From Streptomyces xanthophaeus (GTDB taxonomy: Bacteria; Actinomycetota; Actinomycetes; Streptomycetales; Streptomycetaceae): a stretch of 64,000 nt of DNA. The stretch is from NCBI RefSeq assembly GCF_000725805.1, contig NZ_JOFT01000040.1, positions 1 through 64,000 on the forward strand, written 5' to 3'. The position numbers were made by a program, and so were the translations under genes. Positions 26,034-34,513 of the stretch are shown piece after piece (the first letter of the stretch is position 1; each line of letters opens with the position of its first letter). The notes under the pieces were generated by a model. The model worked only from the letters and a program-made list of their open reading frames with translations, had not been told where the DNA came from and did not search any database.

Positions 26034-26911
26034 CCTCCGTGCTGTACGACGCCCCCGGCCCCAAGGCCAAGGCGCGCAACTGGATCTACAGCGGCATCTT
26101 CGTCGTCCTGCTCGGGCTCGCCCTGTGGTGGATCCTGTCCGTGATGGCGGACAAGAACCAGCTCGACGCCGCCAAGTGGACCCCCTTCGTCACCGAGACC
26201 GAGATCTGGACGACCTTCCTGATCCCCGGCCTGCTGGAGACCCTCAAGGCCGGCGTGATCGCCATGGTGATCGCGATCCCGCTGGGCGCCCTGCTCGGCA
26301 TCGGCCGCCTCTCCGACCACGCCTGGGTCCGTGTGCCGGTCGGTGCGGTCGTCGAGTTCTTCCGCGCCATCCCGGTGCTGATGCTGATGCTGTTCGGCTT
26401 CGCCCTGTACGCGAAGTTCAGCGAGGTCTCCTCGGACATCCGCCCGCTGTACGCGGCGGTGACCGGCCTGGTCCTGTACAACGCCGCGGTCATCGCCGAG
26501 ATCGTCCGGGCGGGCGTGCTCTCCCTGCCCTCCGGCCAGACCGACGCGGCCAAGGCGATCGGCATGCGCAAGGGCCAGACCATGGCCTACGTGCTGATCC
26601 CGCAGGCCGTCACGGCGATGCTGCCGGCTCTGGTCAGCCAGCTCGTGGTGATCCTGAAGGACACCGCGCTGGCCGGCGCGGTGCTCGGTTACGGCGAACT
26701 GCTGTCGATGAACCGGCAGATCTCGGCGAACTACAGCAACACCATCGCCTCCCTCGTCGTGATCGCGCTGATCTTCATCGCGGTCAATTTCGCCCTCACC
26801 ACCTTCGCCTCCTGGCTCGAACGCCGACTGCGTCAGTCGAAGAAGAGCACCGGAGTCCTGGTCCCCAAGGTCGACGACATGGCGACCGGGGCGAACAGCG
26901 GTGGCGTCTAG
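26030..26911 (+). CDS. gluD: Glutamate ABC transporter permease GluD
   Basis: This 293-aa permease pairs with GluC. It has a longer N-terminus with one extra membrane helix (IYSGIFVVLLGLALWWILSVM), the motif VVEFFRAIPVLMLMLFGF and the EAA loop SGQTDAAKAIGMRKGQTMAYVLIPQAV. The C-terminal cytoplasmic tail is Lys/Ser-rich. It overlaps gluC by 4 nt and is the last gene of the operon; a perfect hairpin follows 65 nt after the stop. Confidence 0.95.
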   Translation: MTSVLYDAPGPKAKARNWIYSGIFVVLLGLALWWILSVMADKNQLDAAKWTPFVTETEIWTTFLIPGLLETLKAGVIAMVIAIPLGALLGIGRLSDHAWVRVPVGAVVEFFRAIPVLMLMLFGFALYAKFSEVSSDIRPLYAAVTGLVLYNAAVIAEIVRAGVLSLPSGQTDAAKAIGMRKGQTMAYVLIPQAVTAMLPALVSQLVVILKDTALAGAVLGYGELLSMNRQISANYSNTIASLVVIALIFIAVNFALTTFASWLERRLRQSKKSTGVLVPKVDDMATGANSGGV

Positions 26912-26976
26912 GCCCCGTCGCCCTCCCGGTTCGGGGCCCCCGACCGCCTGACATAGAGTCAGTCATATTGCGTAGC

Positions 26977-27015
26977 CCGCGTGGTGCGGCGGAACTCTTC
27001 CGCCGCACCACGCGG
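26977..27015 (+). terminator. Perfect 18-bp hairpin terminating gluABCD
   Basis: Arms 26977-26994 (CCGCGTGGTGCGGCGGAA) and 26998-27015 are exact inverted copies with a 3-nt CTC loop. It lies between gluD and the monooxygenase gene. Confidence 0.82.
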
Positions 27016-27103
27016 CGTTCGCGGACAGGTGTCACTTGACGCAGGCACCTCCAGTGGGTTGCATACGTTCTGTGATCACATACCGGACATCGGGAGCCGC
27101 GCC

Positions 27104-28684
27104 ATGGACCCGGTGATCGTCGTCGGCGCGGGGCCCGTCGGGCTGTCCCTGTCCCTCGCCCTGGCCGGCCAGGGCGTCCCTTCCGTCGTGCTCGACGAAG
27201 GCCCCGGCAAGGAGGAACCGCGCCCGGCCCGCACCGTCGTCCTGCACGCCGACACCGCCGCCATGGCGAACCGGCTGGGCTGTTCGACGCTGCGCGACGA
27301 AGGGGCGTACTTCGCCGCCTGGCGCACCATGCGGCGCAGGCAGCACGCCCAGCGGATCACCTTCGACGACGGGCCCGCGCCCCTGCATCTGCCCCAGCAC
27401 GCCCTGACGCGCGGCCTGCGCGACGCCGCCGCCGCGCACCCCCTCGTCCAGCTGGTCACCGAAACCCGGCTCGACTCCCTGGAGCAGGACGCCCACGGGG
27501 TCACCGCCCACACCCGCGGCGCCGAGACCACGTGGTGGCGCGGGAGTTACCTGGTCGGCTGCGACGGCGCCCGCTCCACCGTGCGCAAGCTGCTCGGCAT
27601 CCGCTTCCCGGGCCGCACCGCCGTGGAACGCCACGCCGTGGCCGCCCTGCGCACCGAACTCCCCTGGCCCGGTGAGGCCTTGCTGCACCGCGGCCACAAC
27701 GACCGGCTCGCCGAGGTCACCGCGCGGCCGCTGCCCGACGGGGTGTGGCGGCTGGACTGGCTGCTCCCGGCCCGCGGCGACCTGGTCACCCCCGACACCC
27801 TGGTGACCCTCATCCGGGACACCCTCGCGGCCTGGTGCTCGGGCAAGACGCCCCCCTACGACCTGATCGACACCGGGGTCCACACGCTGCACCACCGCCT
27901 GGCCCGGCGCTGGCGCGACGGCCGCGGCTTCCTCGCCGGGGACGCCGCGCACCTGCTGGGCGCGCTCGGCACCCAGGGGGTCGAGGAGGGGCTCCGCGAC
28001 GCCGAGAACCTGGCGTGGAAGCTGGCCCTCGCCTGGCACCAGGGAGCCTCCGAGGCCCTGCTCGACAGCTACGAGGGCGAGCGGCGCACCGCGGTCGCCT
28101 CCCGGCTGCGCGCCGCCGACCAGGCGATGCCGGTACTGCGCTCCGGGGGCGGCCTGCGCACCTACCTCCCGGGGGCCTCCCGGTCCGCCGAAGCACTCCT
28201 CACCGACGGCCACCTGGGCCGTGGGCCGCTGGGCGCGGAGCCGACGTACGCACCTCCGGTCGCCGTGCGCGAGGTCCCGACGGCCACGCAGCCGGGCGGT
28301 CCGGTGGCGAACGTTCCGGTGACGGCGCCCGACGGGTCCACCGTCCCGCTGCGCGACCTGCTGGGGCGGGGGCGGCTGCTGGTGCTCCTGGTCGCCCCGG
28401 GCACCGGGGTCTGGGACCGCCGCCACTGGCTCGGCGCCGGGCTGATGCCCCGGCTCGCGGCGGCGGTGAGCGCCCTGCCCGTGCGCACCGACCTGCTGGT
28501 CGCGGACGCCTACCCGGGGGCCCCGGCGCACACGGTGCTCCTGGTCCGGCCGGACGGGCACCTGGCGGCCACCTTCGCGGGGGTCCACCCGGCGGAACTG
28601 TACGAGGCGGCGGACACGGTCCGGGCGGGCGCTCCGGCGGCGCTGCCCGCGCCCTCCACGGCACCGAGCGCCGTGGCCGATTGA
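27104..28684 (+). CDS. FAD-dependent aromatic-ring monooxygenase
   Basis: This 526-aa flavoprotein belongs to the PHBH-like group A hydroxylases. Visible are the FAD fingerprint VIVVGAGPVGLSLSLAL, the DG motif GCDGARSTVRKLLG and the second FAD motif GDAAHLLGALGTQGVEEGLRDAENLAWKL. The last ~150 residues form the thioredoxin-like C-terminal domain of larger members. Substrate is unknown. The start at 27104 (MDPVIVVG) has GGGAG upstream; 41 further in-frame residues derive from the gluD terminator hairpin. It stands alone; the next gene is the cysteine leader peptide. Confidence 0.88.
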   Translation: MDPVIVVGAGPVGLSLSLALAGQGVPSVVLDEGPGKEEPRPARTVVLHADTAAMANRLGCSTLRDEGAYFAAWRTMRRRQHAQRITFDDGPAPLHLPQHALTRGLRDAAAAHPLVQLVTETRLDSLEQDAHGVTAHTRGAETTWWRGSYLVGCDGARSTVRKLLGIRFPGRTAVERHAVAALRTELPWPGEALLHRGHNDRLAEVTARPLPDGVWRLDWLLPARGDLVTPDTLVTLIRDTLAAWCSGKTPPYDLIDTGVHTLHHRLARRWRDGRGFLAGDAAHLLGALGTQGVEEGLRDAENLAWKLALAWHQGASEALLDSYEGERRTAVASRLRAADQAMPVLRSGGGLRTYLPGASRSAEALLTDGHLGRGPLGAEPTYAPPVAVREVPTATQPGGPVANVPVTAPDGSTVPLRDLLGRGRLLVLLVAPGTGVWDRRHWLGAGLMPRLAAAVSALPVRTDLLVADAYPGAPAHTVLLVRPDGHLAATFAGVHPAELYEAADTVRAGAPAALPAPSTAPSAVAD

Positions 28685-28709
28685 CCGTCCCGTCGGCTCG
28701 TGATTCACT
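28681..28709 (+). promoter_or_regulatory. Candidate leaderless promoter of the cysteine leader peptide
   Basis: TTGACC (28681-28686, overlapping the monooxygenase stop codon), 17 nt, then TTCACT (28704-28709) ending 7 nt before ATG 28717. The -35 is good and the -10 weak. Confidence 0.4.
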
Positions 28710-28716
28710 CGCGGGC

Positions 28717-28803
28717 ATGACCGGCAACGACGTACGCCTGTGGCGGAGGGTCCATATGGACCTGCTCCGCTACGCGGGCTGCGTGTGTCGCCCTTCCTGC
28801 TGA
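28717..28803 (+). CDS. Cysteine-rich leader peptide upstream of cysteine dioxygenase
   Basis: This 28-codon reading frame begins MTGNDVRLWRRVHMDLL and ends YAGCVCRPSC, with three Cys codons among the last seven. It ends 78 nt before the cysteine dioxygenase gene. Short leader peptides rich in terminal cysteines stand before sulfur-metabolism genes in streptomycetes and mycobacteria, where stalling at Cys codons senses cysteine. There is no ribosome site, but a -10-like hexamer 7 nt upstream suggests a leaderless mRNA. The 7-bp stem at 28818-28850 after it may take part in the switch. Confidence 0.75.
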   Translation: MTGNDVRLWRRVHMDLLRYAGCVCRPSC

Positions 28804-28817
28804 TTCGCCTCCTTCCC

Positions 28818-28850
28818 TGCGCGCCCCGTGCCGTCACCGGCCCGCGCGCA
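28818..28850 (+). promoter_or_regulatory. Stem-loop between leader peptide and cysteine dioxygenase
   Basis: TGCGCGC (28818-28824) pairs with GCGCGCA (28844-28850); a small GTG/CAC stem can form inside. No T-run follows. It could hide or expose the downstream ribosome site, but this is inference. Confidence 0.35.
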
Positions 28851-28881
28851 CTTCCGCGAACCCCAGGAATGGTCCCGTTAC

Positions 28882-29415
28882 ATGTCTGCACCCGCGTACA
28901 CCCCCGAGCCCGTGCTGGCCGGGGGGCCCACGGCCGCCGCCCTCCTCGACTTCGCCCTGCGCACCGCTGCCGATCCCGAGGTCGTCGCCTCCCTGCCGCT
29001 CGACCCGCAGGGCCGCACCTGGATCCGGCTGGACGGCCCCGGCGGCAGTGAGGCCTGGCTGATCGGCTGGCCACCCGGCACCGGCACCGGCTGGCACGAC
29101 CACGCCGAGTCGCGGGGCGCGTTCGCCACCGCCCGGGGCGCCCTCACCGAGCACTCGCTGACCGTACGGCTGCCCTCGGAGGGCTGGCAGTCGCTGCACC
29201 TGGCCCCCGGCGTGGACCGCAGCCGCAGCCTGGGCGCGGGCACCGGGCGGGCCTTCGGCGAGCACCACGTGCACGAGGTCCTCAACGAGTCCACGGCCGA
29301 GCACGCGATCTCGGTGCACGCGTACTACCCGCCGCTGCCGCTGATCCGCCGGTTCAGCCGCACCGGGCCGCTGCTGAAGCTGGAGCAGGTCGAGCGTCCG
29401 GCGGACTGGCAGTGA
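28882..29415 (+). CDS. Cysteine dioxygenase
   Basis: This 177-aa cupin oxidises cysteine to cysteine sulfinate. Iron ligands are visible as the HxH pair in GWHDHAESRGAF and the later His in HHVHEVLNES; AISVHAYYPPLPLIRRF is the usual C-terminal strand. The ATG at 28882 opens the conserved part. The rhodanese gene overlaps its stop codon (TGA within CAGTGAG), so the two are coupled. The leader peptide in front makes cysteine-dependent expression likely. Confidence 0.9.
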   Translation: MSAPAYTPEPVLAGGPTAAALLDFALRTAADPEVVASLPLDPQGRTWIRLDGPGGSEAWLIGWPPGTGTGWHDHAESRGAFATARGALTEHSLTVRLPSEGWQSLHLAPGVDRSRSLGAGTGRAFGEHHVHEVLNESTAEHAISVHAYYPPLPLIRRFSRTGPLLKLEQVERPADWQ

Positions 29416-29810
29416 GCGCCACCGATCCGGTCGGGATCGACGAGCTGCTGGAGCGGGTCCGTACCGGCTACACGCGCGTCTCGCCGCAGGAGGCCTACGA
29501 GGCCTCCCTGGAGGGGGCCCTGCTGGTGGACATCCGCTACCAGGCCCTGCGGGAGCGGGACGGCCTGATCCCGGGCGCGCTGGTGGTCGAGCGCAACGAA
29601 CTGGAATGGCGCCTGGACCCCCAGGGCAGTCACCGCGCCGCCGAGGCCACGGACCACGGCCTGCAGGTCGTGGTGATCTGCAACGAGGGCTACGCCTCCA
29701 GCCTGGCCGCGGTCTCCCTGCACGCCCTCGGCCTGCACCGGGCCACGGACCTGACCGGCGGTTTCCAGGCCTGGAAGGCGGCGGGCCTCCCGGTGACGCC
29801 CGCCGCCTGA
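29412..29810 (+). CDS. Rhodanese-like sulfurtransferase
   Basis: This 132-aa single-domain rhodanese has the active-site loop VVICNEGYASS with the persulfide cysteine, and DLTGGFQAWKAAGLPV at the C-terminus. LLVDIRYQALRERDGLIPGALVV is the usual domain start. GTG at 29412 overlaps the cysteine dioxygenase stop by 4 nt. It probably handles sulfane sulfur produced during cysteine breakdown. A hairpin terminator follows 7 nt after the stop. Confidence 0.9.
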   Translation: MSATDPVGIDELLERVRTGYTRVSPQEAYEASLEGALLVDIRYQALRERDGLIPGALVVERNELEWRLDPQGSHRAAEATDHGLQVVVICNEGYASSLAAVSLHALGLHRATDLTGGFQAWKAAGLPVTPAA

Positions 29811-29817
29811 CGGAGAC

Positions 29818-29848
29818 GGCCGCCCGGGACCGCACCGCCCGGGCGGCC
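29818..29848. terminator. 11-bp perfect hairpin between convergent genes
   Basis: GGCCGCCCGGG (29818-29828) and CCCGGGCGGCC (29838-29848) with a 9-nt loop, between the rhodanese gene and the FtsX-type permease gene. Confidence 0.7.
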
Positions 29849-29872
29849 CTGCCGGGCGGGCCGGGCGGCGGC

Positions 29873-32422
29873 TCATCCCTTGGCCGTGGCCACGTCCACC
29901 GGCGCCACCCGCAGCGCGGCCCGGCCCGGCAGGGCCGTGGCCGCCAGGGCGAGCAGCCCGGCCGCTCCCACCACCCCCGCGTACACGACCGGCAGCACCG
30001 ACGGCGCGGCCGCCCCGGTCATGCCCACGCTGAACGCGGTCAGCACGGCCAGCGCGATCAGCGACCCCAGCACCACCCCGATCAGGACCACCGCCAGGGC
30101 TTCGGTCCGGATCATCCGGAGCACCTGCCGCCGCTTCGCCCCGGCGAGCCGCAGCATCGCGAACTCCCGGACCCGCTCGGCGGTCGACATGGCCAGCGTG
30201 TTCACCACCGCGATGGCCGTGAAGGCGAGGACCAGCCCCATCGCCAGCAGGTTGACCTCGGCCCCGGCGTCCTGCCGTTCGGCCCTTGCCCGGTCGGCGT
30301 CCCGCGCGGACAGCACCGTCACCCCGGGGAAGTCCGCCAGCGCCGCGGCCAGTTGTTCCCAGCCGGTGCCCGGCTCCGTCGCCACCAGCACGTCCGAGGC
30401 CAGCGGGTTGTCCACGTGCGCCGCCACCAGGCCGTGCGGCAGCGTCAGGTCGCCGGAGCCGAGCCCGCGGGCGTAGACCGCGCAGACCGTGAGGGTGACC
30501 GGGGTGCCGTCGCCCAGCGTCAGTTCCAGCGGGCTCCCCGGCTTCAGCCCCAGCCGGTCCGCGGCGACCTCGCTCACCGCTGCGCTGTGCTCCCCGAACC
30601 CCTCCAGGCTCCCGCTCGTCACCGCCGGGTCCCAGGTCCCCCCGAGGCCGGCCGGGGTGACCCCCTGCGCGGCGTACTTCGCCAGGCCCACGCGTACGGA
30701 GGTCCGTACGAGCTCGGTGGCCGCCGTCACCCCGGGGGTGCTGCGGATCCGCTCGGCGGCCCCGGCCGTGACGCCGGGGCCCTGCGCGGCCAGCACCCAG
30801 CCGGCCCGGATCCCGTCACGGGCCTGCGCCCGGGCCGCGTCCCCGAGGGTGGGGGTGACGAAGAGCACGGTGCAGGTCATGCCGGTGAGCAGGGCGAGCG
30901 GGGTCACGGCGGACGCCATCCGGGTGGCGTTGCCGCGCAGGTTCGCGGTGGCCAGGTGGCCGCCCGTACCGGCGAGCCGGAGCGGGCCGGCGAGCAGCGC
31001 CGCGGCCCCGCGGACGAGCAGCGGGCCGAGCAGCGAGACCGCCCCGGCCAGCACCACCACGGCCAGGAAGGTGACCGGGGTCGAGGCCGGCTCGGTGCGC
31101 AGCGAGGCGAGTACGGCGACCAGTACCGCCCCGGCGGCCAGCAGCAGCGCTCCGGCCGCGATCCGGGCCGGGGCGGGCCGGCGCCGTTCGAGCGCGGCTT
31201 CGGCGAGCGCTTCGGCCGGGCGGATCCGGGCGGTCCGCCGCCCCGCGATCCGCGCGGCGGCCCAGGCTCCGAGCAGGCTCGCGGCGACGGCGGCGAGCAT
31301 CGGCAGGATGCCGGCGGTGCGTTCCAGGGCGGCGGGGACGATCCCGGCGGCGACGAACCGGCCGTACAGCCAGGAGGCGAGCGGGAGTCCGGCGACCGCT
31401 CCGGTCAGCCCGGCGGTCAGGCCGACGAGGAGGGCTTCCCTGCCGATCATCCGCCGCAGCTGGCGGGGGGTGGCGGCGACGGCCCGCAGCAGGGCGAGTT
31501 CGCGGTGGCGCTGCTGGACGCAGAGGGCGAAGGTGCCGACGACGACGAGGACCGCCACCAGCAGGGCGGTGCCGCCCATCGCACCGCCCATGGACACCAG
31601 CTTGATCCGTGCTCCGGCGGCGCCGGGGAACTCCACCGGCCCGCGCTCGTCGCCGACGGAGACCTGCGCGGTGCTTCCCGCGAGGGCGAGGGCCTGGCGG
31701 ATCCGTCCGGCCAGCTCGCGGGGGTCCACCCCGGGTTCCGGAAGTACGCCGACGGCGCTGATCCTGCTGTCGCGGGCGGCGAGCCGGCGGGCCTCGGCGT
31801 CGCTGAAGAAGAGGGCGCTCTGCTGGAGGAGGTCTCCGCGGGCGGTGTTCGCGATCCCGCTGACCCGGTAGGTCCTCGGCTCGGCGGTGGCCTGCACGGT
31901 GAGCTCGGAGCCGGGTGCCAGTGCGGCGCGGGCGGCCAGGGCCCGGTCGACCACGATCTCGTCGCCGCCCCGGGGCGCACGGCCTTCGGTGAGGGCGAAG
32001 GGGGTCAGGGCGGCGGAGGACCAGGCGTGTCCGTACGAGGCCTGCGGCCCGCCGGGCGCCTTGACCAGGGGCAGGGCCTGGAAGGTGAGTTCGGGCACCG
32101 CCTGCGCGACGCCGGGGACGGCCCGGACCGTGTCGGCGGTGGCGGCGGGGAGCCAGGCCCGTTCGGCGACGGGCTTGGCCTTGTGCTTCGTCTTGGTCTT
32201 GCCCTTCTTCTCCTTGACCGTGGTCTCGTGGACGTTCTGGTCGGCGGAGACGAGGACCGGTGCGGCCGCGTAGCGCTCGGTGGCGATCCTGCCGGTCAGG
32301 CCCGTCTCCAGGAGCGTGCCGCAGGCCGTGACGAGGGCGGCGGCGCACACGAGGGCGACGAAGGCGCCGAGGAACCCGGCTTTGCGGTCCCGGAGGGTCT
32401 GGAGGGCGTAACGCAGCATCAT
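29873..32422 (-). CDS. FtsX-like (MacB-type) ABC transporter permease without adjacent ATPase
   Basis: This 849-aa protein has an N-terminal membrane helix (RKAGFLGAFVALVCAAALVTAC), a large extracytoplasmic region, then two FtsX blocks of several helices: one around residues 250-430 (GGTALLVAVLVVVGTFALCVQ, TPRQLRRMIGREALLVGL) and one at the C-terminus (NTLAMSTAERVREFAMLRLAGAKRRQVLRMI). Such duplicated FtsX permeases export lipoproteins, peptides or drugs with a LolD-type ATPase. No ATPase gene is adjacent, so the partner must be elsewhere or lost. The start is uncertain: 32422, 32419 and 32446 are all in frame. Confidence 0.85.
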   Translation of the reverse strand: MMLRYALQTLRDRKAGFLGAFVALVCAAALVTACGTLLETGLTGRIATERYAAAPVLVSADQNVHETTVKEKKGKTKTKHKAKPVAERAWLPAATADTVRAVPGVAQAVPELTFQALPLVKAPGGPQASYGHAWSSAALTPFALTEGRAPRGGDEIVVDRALAARAALAPGSELTVQATAEPRTYRVSGIANTARGDLLQQSALFFSDAEARRLAARDSRISAVGVLPEPGVDPRELAGRIRQALALAGSTAQVSVGDERGPVEFPGAAGARIKLVSMGGAMGGTALLVAVLVVVGTFALCVQQRHRELALLRAVAATPRQLRRMIGREALLVGLTAGLTGAVAGLPLASWLYGRFVAAGIVPAALERTAGILPMLAAVAASLLGAWAAARIAGRRTARIRPAEALAEAALERRRPAPARIAAGALLLAAGAVLVAVLASLRTEPASTPVTFLAVVVLAGAVSLLGPLLVRGAAALLAGPLRLAGTGGHLATANLRGNATRMASAVTPLALLTGMTCTVLFVTPTLGDAARAQARDGIRAGWVLAAQGPGVTAGAAERIRSTPGVTAATELVRTSVRVGLAKYAAQGVTPAGLGGTWDPAVTSGSLEGFGEHSAAVSEVAADRLGLKPGSPLELTLGDGTPVTLTVCAVYARGLGSGDLTLPHGLVAAHVDNPLASDVLVATEPGTGWEQLAAALADFPGVTVLSARDADRARAERQDAGAEVNLLAMGLVLAFTAIAVVNTLAMSTAERVREFAMLRLAGAKRRQVLRMIRTEALAVVLIGVVLGSLIALAVLTAFSVGMTGAAAPSVLPVVYAGVVGAAGLLALAATALPGRAALRVAPVDVATAKG

Positions 32423-32587
32423 GCGGGCAACTCTGCCGCCGGACATGGCCGTTGACACGGGAGCGCCCCGGCGTCCGGGGCCGGGGGCTAGCCCCACCCC
32501 CGCCCGGCGAGCGGCTCCGTCAGCGGGCGCGCTCCGGCCCTGGACTGCACCCGGGGGCCACAGGGGCGCCGGAGGCGGCAGCCGCTG

Positions 32588-33232
32588 TCACTGCCCCGGG
32601 TAGCCCAGGTCGTCTGCCTCGTCGCCCTCCGCCTCCAGCGCACGGCGGACCACCCGCAGGGCCATGCCCTCCGGGTACCCCTTGCGGGCGAGCATCCCGG
32701 CGAGGCGCCGGATCCGCTTGTCCCGCTCCAGGCCCCGGGTGGAGCGGAGCTTGCGCTCGACGAGCTCCCGGGCGGTCTGCTCCTCCTGCTCGGAGTCCAG
32801 CTGTTCCAGGGCCTCTTCCACGAGGGTGGCGTGCACCCCCTTGGTCCTCAGCTCCTGGGCGAGCGCCCGGCGGGCCAGGCCCCGGCCGCGGTGCCGGGAC
32901 TCGACCCAGGCCCCGGCGAAGGCGGCGTCGTCGATCAGGCCCACCTCCTCGTACCGGGAGAGGACCTGCTGCGACACCTCCTCGGGGATGCCCCGCTTCT
33001 CCAGCGCGTCCGCGAGCTGGCGACGGGTGCGCGGGCTCCCGGTGAGCAGGCGCAGGCAGATCGCCCGCGCCTGCTCCTCGGGACTCTGGGGCGGCAGTTC
33101 CTGGCGGTCCTCCCGCCCCTCACGGCCCTCCGCACGACGGCCTCCCCGGCTGCCGCTCTCGCGGCGGCCCCGGCGACTGCCCTCGCGGCGGTCCTCAGCG
33201 CCGTCCGCGCCGCCCCTCTCCTGCTCCCGCAC
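32588..33232 (-). CDS. recX: Regulatory protein RecX
   Basis: This 214-aa protein inhibits or tunes RecA filaments. The N-terminal ~45 residues are a highly charged Arg/Gly/Glu tail; the conserved helical repeats follow (ARAICLRLLTGSPRTRRQLADALEKRGIP, YEEVGLIDDAAFAGAWVESRHRGRGLARRALAQELRTKG). The start is GTG, only 3 nt after the recA stop, so the two genes are cotranscribed and probably translationally coupled. Confidence 0.95.
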   Translation of the reverse strand: MREQERGGADGAEDRREGSRRGRRESGSRGGRRAEGREGREDRQELPPQSPEEQARAICLRLLTGSPRTRRQLADALEKRGIPEEVSQQVLSRYEEVGLIDDAAFAGAWVESRHRGRGLARRALAQELRTKGVHATLVEEALEQLDSEQEEQTARELVERKLRSTRGLERDKRIRRLAGMLARKGYPEGMALRVVRRALEAEGDEADDLGYPGQ

Positions 33233-33235
33233 GGG

Positions 33236-34351
33236 TCAGCTCTTGGCCACGGCGGCCTTGGCCGTCGTCTTGGCCTTCGACGCCGGGGCGGGCACTGCGG
33301 CGGCAGCGGCGTCAGCCGTGTCGGCAGCGGCCTCGGGGGTGGCCGCGGCGTCCTTGCGGATGCCCACGCCCAGCTTCTCCTTGATCTTCCGCTCGATCTC
33401 GTCGGACAGGGCGGGGTTGTCGCAGAGGAACTTCCGCGCGTTCTCCTTGCCCTGGCCGAGCTGGTCGCCCTCGTACGTGTACCAGGCGCCGGCCTTGCGC
33501 ACGAAGCCGTGCTCCACGCCCATGTCGATCAGGCCGCCCTCGCGGCTGATGCCGTGGCCGTAGAGGATGTCGAACTCGGCCTGCTTGAACGGCGGCGCGA
33601 CCTTGTTCTTGACGACCTTGACGCGGGTGCGGTTGCCGACCGCGTCCGTACCGTCCTTGAGGGTCTCGATACGGCGGATGTCGAGGCGGACGGAGGCGTA
33701 GAACTTCAGCGCGCGGCCACCGGTGGTGGTCTCGGGCGAGCCGAACATCACGCCGATCTTCTCGCGGAGCTGGTTGATGAAGATCGCGGTGGTCTTGGAC
33801 TGGTTGAGCGCACCGGTGATCTTCCGCAGCGCCTGGCTCATCAGACGGGCCTGGAGACCCACGTGCGAGTCGCCCATCTCGCCCTCGATCTCCGCACGCG
33901 GCACCAGGGCCGCCACGGAGTCGATGACGATCAGGTCGAGGGCGCCGGAGCGGACCAGCATGTCCACGATCTCCAGCGCCTGCTCACCCGTGTCCGGCTG
34001 GGACAGGATGAGGTTGTCGGTGTCGACGCCGAGGGCCTTCGCGTACTCGGGGTCGAGCGCGTGCTCGGCGTCCACGAAGGCGACGGTGCCGCCGGCCTTC
34101 TGCGCGTTGGCCACCGCGTGCAGGGTCAGGGTCGTCTTACCGGAGGACTCCGGTCCGTACACCTCGATGACACGGCCGCGGGGCAGCCCGCCGACGCCGA
34201 GGGCGATGTCCAGCGCGGTCGACCCGGTGGGGATGACCTCGATGGGGTCGTTCGGCTTGTCGCCGAGGCGCATGACCGCACCCTTGCCGAATTGCCGTTC
34301 AATCTGTGCGAGCGCGGCGTCGAGAGCCTTCTCGCGGTCGGTGCCTGCCAT
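33236..34351 (-). CDS. recA: Recombinase RecA
   Basis: This 371-aa recombinase carries Walker [14 protein letters not shown], the Walker B region [10 protein letters not shown], loop L1/L2 sequences ([56 protein letters not shown]) and an alanine/lysine-rich actinobacterial tail. ATG at 34351 ([11 protein letters not shown]) starts the conserved protein; the 34 in-frame residues upstream cover the promoter. Upstream lie a PafBC-type promoter and a LexA-like box, so both damage-response routes can act. Confidence 0.98.
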   Translation of the reverse strand: MAGTDREKALDAALAQIERQFGKGAVMRLGDKPNDPIEVIPTGSTALDIALGVGGLPRGRVIEVYGPESSGKTTLTLHAVANAQKAGGTVAFVDAEHALDPEYAKALGVDTDNLILSQPDTGEQALEIVDMLVRSGALDLIVIDSVAALVPRAEIEGEMGDSHVGLQARLMSQALRKITGALNQSKTTAIFINQLREKIGVMFGSPETTTGGRALKFYASVRLDIRRIETLKDGTDAVGNRTRVKVVKNKVAPPFKQAEFDILYGHGISREGGLIDMGVEHGFVRKAGAWYTYEGDQLGQGKENARKFLCDNPALSDEIERKIKEKLGVGIRKDAAATPEAAADTADAAAAAVPAPASKAKTTAKAAVAKS

Positions 34352-34394
34352 GGGTTCCACCCGGTTTGCTTGAGTCGATCGCTTCACGCCATTG

Positions 34395-34417
34395 ACGCTA
34401 ATGCCTGCCACTGACAA
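34395..34417 (-). promoter_or_regulatory. PafBC-type (RecA_ND) promoter of recA
   Basis: On the minus strand TTGTCAGTG (34409-34417) is followed after 8 nt by TAGCGT (34395-34400). This fits the TTGTCRGTG-N8-TANNNT consensus of LexA-independent damage promoters exactly. It lies 44-66 nt upstream of the recA start codon. Confidence 0.85.
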
Positions 34418-34455
34418 TGCGCCTCCACGACCGGTTCGGCTGTGGATAACCAATC

Positions 34456-34470
34456 AGAATGGATGTTCGA
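34456..34470 (-). promoter_or_regulatory. LexA-type SOS box upstream of recA
   Basis: On the minus strand TCGAACATCCATTCT has the GAAC-N4-GTTC arrangement with one mismatch (ATTC for GTTC). It lies about 40 nt upstream of the PafBC element. Confidence 0.65.
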
Positions 34471-34513
34471 TTTCCCTGTCAAGCGCGCCACGCCCGGCCC
34501 GGGACGCCGTGCG

